A stretch of DNA of 64,000 nucleotides from an uncultured bacterium. GTDB taxonomy: Bacteria > Bacteroidota > Ignavibacteria > Kapaibacteriales > UBA4661. The notes under the pieces were generated by a model. That model was not told the origin of the DNA, made no database searches, and saw only the letters and a program-made list of their open reading frames with translations. Both the position numbers and the translations under genes were made by a program. Below, one piece after another: positions 45,263 through 52,759 of the stretch (its first letter is position 1; each line of letters begins with the position of its first letter). The stretch is from assembly GCA_937899715.1 (NCBI GenBank), contig CALCNX010000030.1, forward strand, positions 62,001 through 126,000, in the 5' to 3' direction.

Positions 45263-46072
45263 ATGACAGCTACGATTCTTTTCTCGCGTCCCGCTTATCG
45301 GTTCTTGATGTCTTGTGTCGTGGTTCTGTGCTGTTTCACACTGCACAGCACTGCCCAACTCCCCCAAACCCCGATCATACCGGGTCATTCCGCCAACTGG
45401 ATTGGTGCGGGCATGGATGCTTTTCGTGCCATGACGCTTTCTAACCGGGAGATAATGGGCGTTGCCAGCCAGTATGCCGCACAAATGGATATGCAGAATC
45501 AACTTGCGCCGCCCAGCAATCCTTACTCTGTACGGCTTGCGAAGCTCACGGGACGGCATATTCTGGAAGACGGGATGCGGCTCAATTTCCGCGCTTACAT
45601 CTCACCGCAAATCAATGCGTTTGCCCTTGCTGACGGCACGGTGCGTGTGTATTCAGGACTGATGGATTACATGACCGACGAGGAGGTGCTGGGCGTTATC
45701 GGGCATGAAATCGGGCACGTCAAAAATAATGACCACAAAGATAAACTCCGCACAGCGCTTCTTAGCTCGGCGGCACGCAAGGCTGCTGCTACATCCAATA
45801 GTATGCTGGGACAGATGGCGACTTCTGCCGTTGGGGCAGTGGCGGAAAACCTCGTGAACGCGAAATTTTCCCAATCTCAAGAAACCGATGCGGATGATTA
45901 TGGCTTGCAATTCCTGAAGCGTAACGGCTATAATCCTCGTGCAATGGCAACGGCGCTACAAAAATTGGCAAAACTGAGTGCCGGGCGCTCCAACTTTGTG
46001 CAGCAAATGTTCTCTACGCACCCTGAGCCGCAGAAACGTGCGCTTCGCATGGCGAAGATGGTCAGTAAGTAA
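45263..46072 (+). CDS. M48-family metalloprotease
   Basis: The 269 residues have an N-terminal hydrophobic segment (about 15-30), a signal peptide or anchor. VLGVIGHEIGHVKNNDHKDK holds the HEXXH zinc motif, and SQSQETDADDYGLQFL supplies the third ligand Glu and the following Asp, as in M48 (BepA/HtpX-like) proteases. Residues 85-130 (RAYISPQINAFALADGTVRVYSG) match the family's active-site edge. C-terminal FSTHPEPQKRALRM is conserved. It likely degrades misassembled outer-membrane or periplasmic proteins. It lies 111 bp after glycogen phosphorylase, with no close partner. Confidence 0.9.
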   Translation: MTATILFSRPAYRFLMSCVVVLCCFTLHSTAQLPQTPIIPGHSANWIGAGMDAFRAMTLSNREIMGVASQYAAQMDMQNQLAPPSNPYSVRLAKLTGRHILEDGMRLNFRAYISPQINAFALADGTVRVYSGLMDYMTDEEVLGVIGHEIGHVKNNDHKDKLRTALLSSAARKAAATSNSMLGQMATSAVGAVAENLVNAKFSQSQETDADDYGLQFLKRNGYNPRAMATALQKLAKLSAGRSNFVQQMFSTHPEPQKRALRMAKMVSK

Positions 46073-46265
46073 ATTATTCGCCTTTATCGTTTGGCAGAAC
46101 ACTATTCTCTTCAGCTTGAAATCCTGAATACCTGCATTCCGCCGCTTGGAAAGTCATCGTGCGAAAGGTTCTTGTGCTATTGTTCATTTTCTCTGCTCCA
46201 CCTTCGCCATGCCTTTCGTAGATTGCGGTTCATTCCATTTCTACTCTTCACTGATTTGTCTTGCT

Positions 46266-48113
46266 ATGACGACACCGCAAAGCTCCTTCACGTGCCTCTG
46301 CGCCGCATTGCTCCTGTGCTTCGGTACTCTTCCTGCGCAACAGTCTACACAGCAGCGTTTCTTGCGCTTTCTGGGGCAGCGCTCCGTTACGACGGGAACG
46401 CTCATGCCGACCGTAGAGCCGTTTCGTGCGGGCGTACCGACAACGGCGAGTCTGGTGTTTGCTATTATGGATAGCGAGGGGCGGGTTGTGCGGGATGATA
46501 GCACAGTTGTAACATTGAGCTTGCAAGGGCAAAATATAGCTGGTGAATCGGAAGGAATGTTCACTTTATCAGATAGTTGCCAAATACTCGGCGGTAGCCA
46601 ATGTTTTGCCGTTGTGATTGGATGTCAATTAGGACCAATTCCAATGCGGGCTTCATCGGGTGTGGTTGAATTTACGGGATTACGTCTCTCTGGAAAATCT
46701 ACCACGCAGGCTGTACTTACGTGTTCTGCCGCTACGCTTAACTCCACTGTACTCACAGTTTCTCTAATTGGCGGCAAAGTAAGATGGTTTCAATTTGAGC
46801 GTATGAAAAATGGTCTTCTGACTGTACCAGGTAAATTTTTCGGTGATTTATTTGGAACTGTAAAAGATATAATCGGAACATCCCCATTTATTGAAATAGG
46901 GAAATCGGTAATTATTGGAACAGATAGTACCGATTATCGCTATATCACGATTCGTGCGGTAGATTGGTGGAATAATACCGCCACTATTCCTACGACCGTA
47001 GGTATCTTTGCCAGTGGCGGCACACCACCAATAGATCAACAGCGCAGCCCCTTGCTTGGGCAGATGGCAAATACCGACCCTAAAACCGGCATAGCGGAAT
47101 TCAAAGATTTTCAGATTTTGGGAGTCACGGCGAGCAACATATCGTTGCATTTTTACTCAACACAAATGAATGGAGAAGAATATATTGAATCGGTAAGGGG
47201 ATCTCGTCCGTGGGCTACAAGAACAGTATCTCTCAAAAATAGTGCTTCATTAACTTGCTCACCTGGCAATCCCGGCGCTTTAGGAATCAACGTTGTTCCT
47301 AATTCAGCGGTGGGTTTGGCACCAATCGGTACCTCAGAATTGATACCTGGATGGGCAGGTTACCAAACCGCGCGCCGTTTTCCATCTTCATTTGAAATTG
47401 GCAAATCTAATGCTTCCGACACAAGTCGTTGGTTCTATTTACAAGCAATTGACAAATTCGGCAACCGCGTGGATAACGGACCCAACGCCTACAATGGCGG
47501 CACAGCGACTATCCATTTCGCTACGCCTGAAGAAGGTTTGCCCCGCAGCACCACGTCAAGGTTTCAATTTTCCGCAAGTAACGATCCGTTTGTTCGTGTA
47601 AATAGCCAGCGTTTTGTTGCCACAGGCACAAGTGCTGTTGCGGTCAATGGGCTGTACACGTTCAATAACTTCATGCCGCTTGCTCCTGCCAGCATGGGCG
47701 CGACAGATATGGTTGTCATGACCTTTGAAGACACTGCGCTCAAGGGCGTAAATTCACCGTTTCCGTTAGTGCCATGGCTCTTCCGTCCGATACCGCCCAT
47801 CACGACTGCCACGACGACATTTGTGCGCACAACGGATGTGCGATTACACGAGGAAGCATCGGGACTATACGCAACGCCCAATCCTGCCTCCGATGCGCTC
47901 CACATCGCTCTTGCCTTGCCCGAGAGCGCACCCGTGCTTATGCGCGTGGAAGATATGCTGGGGCGTACTCTGCTGCGGCATGAAGAGCAATCCGCCATGC
48001 AGGGAGCATTTACAACAACGCTGGACGTGAGCCGTCTTCCACAAGGTGTATACACGCTGCACGTGCAGTCTGGGCGTGAGCGCTGGACGCGGCGCGTGAT
48101 TGTTCTGCGCTAA
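46266..48113 (+). CDS. Secreted Ig-like protein with T9SS sorting domain
   Basis: The 615-residue product starts at MTTPQSSFTCLCAALLL (46266), a good signal peptide ending near LPAQQ. The body has three related beta-rich modules; two carry the motif EIGKS followed by DTS/TDYRY-type strands and a DxxxN loop (RAVDWWNNTAT, QAIDKFGNRVD), resembling Ig-like domains of surface proteins. The C-terminus (YATPNPASDALHIAL, then RVEDMLGRTL and QGVYTLHVQSG) is a type A T9SS sorting domain. Its middle is AT-richer than its ends. Adhesin or surface-layer role is likely; ligand unknown. Confidence 0.85.
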   Translation: MTTPQSSFTCLCAALLLCFGTLPAQQSTQQRFLRFLGQRSVTTGTLMPTVEPFRAGVPTTASLVFAIMDSEGRVVRDDSTVVTLSLQGQNIAGESEGMFTLSDSCQILGGSQCFAVVIGCQLGPIPMRASSGVVEFTGLRLSGKSTTQAVLTCSAATLNSTVLTVSLIGGKVRWFQFERMKNGLLTVPGKFFGDLFGTVKDIIGTSPFIEIGKSVIIGTDSTDYRYITIRAVDWWNNTATIPTTVGIFASGGTPPIDQQRSPLLGQMANTDPKTGIAEFKDFQILGVTASNISLHFYSTQMNGEEYIESVRGSRPWATRTVSLKNSASLTCSPGNPGALGINVVPNSAVGLAPIGTSELIPGWAGYQTARRFPSSFEIGKSNASDTSRWFYLQAIDKFGNRVDNGPNAYNGGTATIHFATPEEGLPRSTTSRFQFSASNDPFVRVNSQRFVATGTSAVAVNGLYTFNNFMPLAPASMGATDMVVMTFEDTALKGVNSPFPLVPWLFRPIPPITTATTTFVRTTDVRLHEEASGLYATPNPASDALHIALALPESAPVLMRVEDMLGRTLLRHEEQSAMQGAFTTTLDVSRLPQGVYTLHVQSGRERWTRRVIVLR

Positions 48114-48162
48114 CCAATCCTCCAACAATCATCATACTCTTGATTCATTATTTTTACGATTC

Positions 48163-49011
48163 ATGCAGCAAATTTCCTCCGCCAGCGCCATGCAGCGCCT
48201 CGCTTTGGATGCCCGTAGAAGCGGCAAATACATTGGTGTTGTGCCCACGATGGGCTATCTCCACGATGGTCATGCGTCGCTTATTCGTGAAGCCCGCTCG
48301 CAAAGCGACCTTGTGATTACCACTATTTTCGTCAATCCGCTTCAGTTTGCACCGAATGAAGATTTTTCGCGGTATCCGCGTGATTTGGAGCGCGACACGC
48401 TCCTTGCCGAAGAAGCTGGCTGCGACGTGCTTTTCACGCCCACGCCGGAGGAGATGTACCCGCCCGGATTCGATGCCACTATCTCCATCGGCGGCGTAAC
48501 GGCTCCCTTTGAAGGCGTTTTTCGCCCGACGCATTACGACGGCGTGGCGACAGTGGTAGCAAAACTCCTCACACTCACCCAAGCAGACAAGGCATTTTTC
48601 GGACAAAAAGACTATCAGCAGTGTATGGTCGTCCGTAAACTTGTGCGCGACCTTTCGATGCCCCACGAAATTATTGTCTGCCCCACGCGCCGCGAGGCAG
48701 ACGGCTTGGCAATGAGTTCGCGGAATGTGTATCTCTCGCCGGAGAACCGCACAAAAGCTACCGTTCTACACAAAGCACTCCAAGCCGCACAAACGCTCAT
48801 TCGCACAGGAGAACGTCGTCGTGCAAGAATAGAAGCGCTTTTGAGCGAGACCATCATGGCAGAAAGCGGCTTCACGATTGATTACGCCGCCGCAGCCGAC
48901 AGCGCGACGCTGGAGCAGCCCTCGGAGGCTTTCGCGCCAGAACAAGGAATTGTGCTTCTTCTGGCGGTGCGCTTAGGTGGCACACGGCTTATTGATAACC
49001 TCGTTGTCTAA
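48163..49011 (+). CDS. panC: Pantothenate synthetase
   Basis: The 282 residues carry the family set: VVPTMGYLHDGHASLIREA (the HIGH-like ATP site), FVNPLQFAPNEDFSRYPRD, FFGQKDYQQCMVV and PTRREADGLAMSSRNVYLS. It joins pantoate and beta-alanine with ATP to make pantothenate, the precursor of coenzyme A. I start at MQQISSASAMQ (48163); the longer frame reaches back to the T9SS gene stop. No panB or panD is adjacent. The next gene starts 6 bp later. Confidence 0.96.
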   Translation: MQQISSASAMQRLALDARRSGKYIGVVPTMGYLHDGHASLIREARSQSDLVITTIFVNPLQFAPNEDFSRYPRDLERDTLLAEEAGCDVLFTPTPEEMYPPGFDATISIGGVTAPFEGVFRPTHYDGVATVVAKLLTLTQADKAFFGQKDYQQCMVVRKLVRDLSMPHEIIVCPTRREADGLAMSSRNVYLSPENRTKATVLHKALQAAQTLIRTGERRRARIEALLSETIMAESGFTIDYAAAADSATLEQPSEAFAPEQGIVLLLAVRLGGTRLIDNLVV

Positions 49012-49017
49012 AAAAAT

Positions 49018-49590
49018 ATGACTATTCCTCAGCAACTTCACGGCTTCGCCACAGAACTCGACGAACTCACGCTACACGTTCAAAGCACATTTGGAGCACT
49101 CTCCGAGCCGCACCTTAACTGGAAACCTAGCGCCGACAAATGGAGTATTGCCCAGTGCTTCCATCACATTATCACGAGCAATACCACGTATTTTGCTACA
49201 TTTGATGCTGTAAAGTCGGGCACATACTCGCCAACGCTCTGGCAGCGCGTTCCCTTTGTGCCTGTGATTATCGGACGCGAAATGGTCAAAGCCATCGGTC
49301 GTGTACCAAATCAGCCGATAAAAACGTCCACTATTTTCGAGCCTTCCAAAAGCACGATTGCGCGGGAAATAATTAGTGGTTTTGCCCTTCATCAAAAGCG
49401 CGTCGTCGAGTATTTACGCCACTTTGCCGAAAGCGATATTGCCACCGAAGACATCATCATTTCCCTATCGGTTTCACCCGTTCTTATTGCACCGCTTTCT
49501 GACGTGCTGACGATGACGGTCAACCACGCATTTCGCCACGTGCTGCAAGCTGAAAAGGTGATGAATATGGTCAATTTTGGTATTTCGTAG
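49018..49590 (+). CDS. DinB-like (YfiT/DinB_2) protein
   Basis: This 190-residue protein has the four-helix DinB fold with probable metal ligands at CFHHI (about residues 46-50) and in NHAFRHVLQAEKV (about 168-180). WKPSADKWSIAQCFHHI is the usual signature. Members are thiol- or metal-dependent hydrolases or transferases of unclear substrate, often in stress-related places. The gene starts 6 bp after panC, so the two are probably co-transcribed without a known functional link. Confidence 0.83.
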   Translation: MTIPQQLHGFATELDELTLHVQSTFGALSEPHLNWKPSADKWSIAQCFHHIITSNTTYFATFDAVKSGTYSPTLWQRVPFVPVIIGREMVKAIGRVPNQPIKTSTIFEPSKSTIAREIISGFALHQKRVVEYLRHFAESDIATEDIIISLSVSPVLIAPLSDVLTMTVNHAFRHVLQAEKVMNMVNFGIS

Positions 49591-49735
49591 CGGGTTGTGA
49601 GTTTGCTATATCATATCGAAAAAACTACTTTACCATTCCATCACTTCTGCTTTACTTATCCCCTCCGATTTACTATATTAGATACAACTCGTGCGTGCGT
49701 ATGTGTCATGCTACCTTTATAGTGTTCTTATTTTT

Positions 49736-49741
49736 AGGAGG
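49736..49741 (+). promoter_or_regulatory. Strong ribosome site of the TonB-dependent receptor
   Basis: AGGAGG ends 4 nt before the ATG at 49746 and decides the start over the earlier frame from 49695. Confidence 0.75.
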
Positions 49742-49745
49742 CTTT

Positions 49746-52001
49746 ATGCAGAAGGTTATACGCTTTTCGCTTGTGCTATTGATGCTTGCTGCGCTCAACA
49801 GCATATATGTTTTTGCTCAACAGCAGCCACCACCAACTTCCAATCTTGAGGATCTCTCATTGGAAGACCTGCTCAACGTCGAAATTAGCGTTGCGTCCAA
49901 CGTTATTTCTGACAAAGACAAACAGCCCGTTTCCGTTACCACCATTACTCGCCGCCAATTAGAACTCTGCGGCGCTCGCACACTTGCCGATGCTTTGATG
50001 TTTTTTGTGCCCGGATTTTTTGTTACTGAAGACCAAGACGACGTGATTATGGCGTTTCGTGGTCTTGCACCCGACAACAATTCAAAGGTGATGCTGCTTT
50101 TGAATGGGCAGAACATGAATACCGAGTTTTTCTGGGGTCCTCCGTATGCCTTGTTGACTGCATCGAACTACACGTTCATTGAGCGCGTCGAAGTGATTCG
50201 CGGACCCGGCTCCGTCACGTTGGGGCAGGGAGCGCTTTTGGGTGTTATTAACATTGTAACGGCAAAAGGCGCAGATTTGAAAGGTGATACCGCCATTGGC
50301 TTAGACGCTGCCGTGAGCGCCGGAGCAGACAATTTGCTTCTGGGGCAAGTGATGGGGCGTGCCAAGATAGGCGATGCAAAAGCTGCGTTCACTATCTCGC
50401 GCGGTGCATATGGTGGGCAGCAATATCGCAACGAAGGCAACGCCCGCCGTGAAAATCAGGGCTTTGCCGGCGGAACTGCTTTCGACATGGGACACCGTCT
50501 CAAGCGTAACGATAATCTTTTTGTGCAGGGCAATATCGAATACAAAGGGCTTGAGATTAACGCGCTGTATGCGGACAACCAGCAGGATTTATACAATTTT
50601 TACCGTGACCGCGAGGTTTTTGGACAGTCGCTCGCGGCTCTGAATGTGGCATACAAGTTCCAGTTCAGCAAAGACATTCACCTCAAAACGTCTGCTTCGT
50701 TTATCCAAGATGATATTCGGCTTTCCTCCCTGACGGGCACTACTATGGGCGGTACACGCGAAGACCGCTACGGCGCTTCGGCAGTGCTGACGGCGGACAA
50801 TCTTTTCAAAGGTAACAAGCTCGCCGTCGGCGTGGAATATCGCCGCTATGAGATGGGTAAGAAGAATCGCTTTGGTAACAATTTTATTGCGAACGTCATT
50901 GGAAAATTTAACCCCGCTACCGCTAACACTGACCTTGTGATGGGCTATCGGAACGACATCAACGTCATCTCAGTCTTTGCTGAAGATTTCTATTCGGTTA
51001 ATGAGCAACTTGACATCTTTGCCGCAGCCCGCTTCGACAGCCACACCGGCTGGGGAACAAACGTTTCACCCCGCATTGGTGCGCTCTTTGCGGCGAATAA
51101 AGATTTACGTTTTCGCTTGGGCTATCAAATGGGCTTTCGCGGCGGTGTAGGCTTGACTTATAGCGGCGGTTATCGGAACGATGGCTATTTACGGAGTTCA
51201 AACTTGCAAAATATTGAAGCCGCACGGATTCCGGGTGAAACTAATCGTCCGATTGTACGCCCTGAGATTATGAACAGCATTGAATTTGCCGTCAACTACC
51301 AGATTCTGCCAGGTTTGAAAGTGGATGCGGTTGGTTTTTATAACATCGTTAATAGTATTCTCGATGTCGGTGTTATCTACAAAGACCCGGTCAGTGGTGC
51401 GATGCCACAGCCATCACAGTTTAACATGGTACCTGTTGGAAGCGGCGCAACGCGCGACGTACCAGGCGACTGGAATGGGTTTTGGTTTTTCAAGAATGCC
51501 TCCGGTAGCCTTAGTCAATGGGGTGCGGAAGCAACGCTGTCGTACTCAAGCGATAGTTGGAACGTGAGCCTCAGTCACTCACTAGTAAAGGTAGCATCTG
51601 TAACGGCAGAGCAAGAAGCAGACGCACGGAGCGGCAACAGTATGTACCTCACGTTGGACAAAACATCGAATAGTATTCGCCATAAAGTATATCCCGAAAA
51701 CGTCACGCGCCTGAACGTTTTGGCGACACCGTTCAAAGGATTTGACGTTGCGGTAAACGGTATGCTGTATTCAGATTGGCTTGCTCCCGATGGCTCAGTC
51801 GGCAAAGGCGCATTGCTGCTGAATGTCGGCGCAAGCTACGATATTTTGCCCAATGTTGAACTCTCTGTGAACGTAGCAAATATAGCAAACCAAACGCCGC
51901 TTTACCCGATGAACGCTAATGCAGGTGGTCCGGGCTTGCAACCGGGCGCACCGACGATTGAAACGACCACGTTTTGGGGACGCTTGCGCGTTCATTTCTG
52001 A
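49746..52001 (+). CDS. TonB-dependent outer-membrane receptor
   Basis: The 751-residue receptor has a signal peptide (about 1-22), then LEDLSLEDLLNVEISVAS, common in FCB receptors. The plug domain (about 45-160) shows TTITRRQLELCGARTLADAL, AFRGLAPDNNSKVMLLLNG and IERVEVIRGPGSVTLGQGA. A 22-stranded barrel follows, ending in FWGRLRVHF with the terminal aromatic. Short strands ending YRRYEMG or AARFDSHTG support it. The ligand (iron complex, vitamin or sugar) cannot be told. There is no SusD-like gene next to it, so it is not a classical SusCD pair. A two-tier hairpin lies 31 bp beyond its stop. Confidence 0.92.
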   Translation: MQKVIRFSLVLLMLAALNSIYVFAQQQPPPTSNLEDLSLEDLLNVEISVASNVISDKDKQPVSVTTITRRQLELCGARTLADALMFFVPGFFVTEDQDDVIMAFRGLAPDNNSKVMLLLNGQNMNTEFFWGPPYALLTASNYTFIERVEVIRGPGSVTLGQGALLGVINIVTAKGADLKGDTAIGLDAAVSAGADNLLLGQVMGRAKIGDAKAAFTISRGAYGGQQYRNEGNARRENQGFAGGTAFDMGHRLKRNDNLFVQGNIEYKGLEINALYADNQQDLYNFYRDREVFGQSLAALNVAYKFQFSKDIHLKTSASFIQDDIRLSSLTGTTMGGTREDRYGASAVLTADNLFKGNKLAVGVEYRRYEMGKKNRFGNNFIANVIGKFNPATANTDLVMGYRNDINVISVFAEDFYSVNEQLDIFAAARFDSHTGWGTNVSPRIGALFAANKDLRFRLGYQMGFRGGVGLTYSGGYRNDGYLRSSNLQNIEAARIPGETNRPIVRPEIMNSIEFAVNYQILPGLKVDAVGFYNIVNSILDVGVIYKDPVSGAMPQPSQFNMVPVGSGATRDVPGDWNGFWFFKNASGSLSQWGAEATLSYSSDSWNVSLSHSLVKVASVTAEQEADARSGNSMYLTLDKTSNSIRHKVYPENVTRLNVLATPFKGFDVAVNGMLYSDWLAPDGSVGKGALLLNVGASYDILPNVELSVNVANIANQTPLYPMNANAGGPGLQPGAPTIETTTFWGRLRVHF

Positions 52002-52031
52002 GATTGATTTGAATACACTTTTCTGATTATG

Positions 52032-52113
52032 GAGTGCAAACGCACGTTTGTCCGTGAAATTTTCCGTATTTTTATGCGTATATTCACGGAGGCAAGCCAG
52101 AGCGTTTGCACTC
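52032..52113. repeat. Two-tier inverted repeat before gmhA
   Basis: Perfect 12-bp outer arms GAGTGCAAACGC (52032-52043) and GCGTTTGCACTC (52102-52113) enclose perfect 8-bp inner arms TCCGTGAA (52051-52058) and TTCACGGA (52083-52090), with a further TTG/CAA pairing beside them. The intervening loop is AT-rich. It lies between the TonB receptor stop and the gmhA start (52145). It may be a terminator, a leader-RNA switch or an operator; a T tract does not follow. Confidence 0.8.
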
Positions 52114-52144
52114 TATTTGTTTTTGTACCACCCCGTAAATATCT

Positions 52145-52759
52145 ATGCCCAAGCCGACCACATCCTTTCAACACCTTATTTCATCGAGCATACAAGCCTC
52201 TATTACGACTAAAGAGCGCCTTCTTGCCGAGTGCGCAGAAGCAATCGGCGCGGCGGGCAATCTTCTTGCCTCCACGCTGGAGAATGGCGGTAAAATCTTG
52301 CTGTGCGGCAATGGCGGTAGTGCTGCCGACGCGCAGCATATCGCAGCAGAACTGGTGATTCGTTACCGTTCGGGGGTGAACCGTCGCGCGCTTCCGGCGC
52401 TCGCACTCACCGTTGACCCGTCCATGCTGACAGCAGGGGCAAATGATTTGGGCTACGATGCCGTTTTTGCACGAGGTGTGGAGGCTCTTGGTCGCAAAGG
52501 AGATGCACTTATCGCCATTACCACCAGTGGAAATTCGCCAAGCATTATGCGGGCTGCAGAAGCGGCAAAAGCGCAAGGAATACGTGTCGTCGGGCTTTTG
52601 GGCTGTGGTGGCGGAAAGATGCTGCCTCTTTGCGATATGGCAGTAGTCGTGCCAAGCAGTGTGACGGCGCGGATTCAGGAATCGCACATTCTCGTGGGTC
52701 ATATTTGGTGCGAAATGATTGAAGAAACCTTGTTTCCTGATCTCTTTCCGGCTGCATGA
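52145..52759 (+). CDS. gmhA: SIS-domain phosphoheptose isomerase (GmhA-like)
   Basis: The 204-residue SIS protein has LLCGNGGSAADAQHIAAELV, the GmhA signature with the zinc-related His/Glu, then AITTSGNSPSIMRAAEAAKA and QESHILVGHIWCEMIEE. GmhA converts sedoheptulose 7-phosphate to D-glycero-manno-heptose 7-phosphate, the first step in ADP-heptose synthesis for lipopolysaccharide. DiaA is a close alternative, but the metal-site residues favour GmhA. No other heptose gene (hldE, gmhB) lies in the window. Its stop overlaps the next start by 4 bp (ATGA), so the fused ATP-grasp gene is translationally coupled to it. Confidence 0.85.
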   Translation: MPKPTTSFQHLISSSIQASITTKERLLAECAEAIGAAGNLLASTLENGGKILLCGNGGSAADAQHIAAELVIRYRSGVNRRALPALALTVDPSMLTAGANDLGYDAVFARGVEALGRKGDALIAITTSGNSPSIMRAAEAAKAQGIRVVGLLGCGGGKMLPLCDMAVVVPSSVTARIQESHILVGHIWCEMIEETLFPDLFPAA

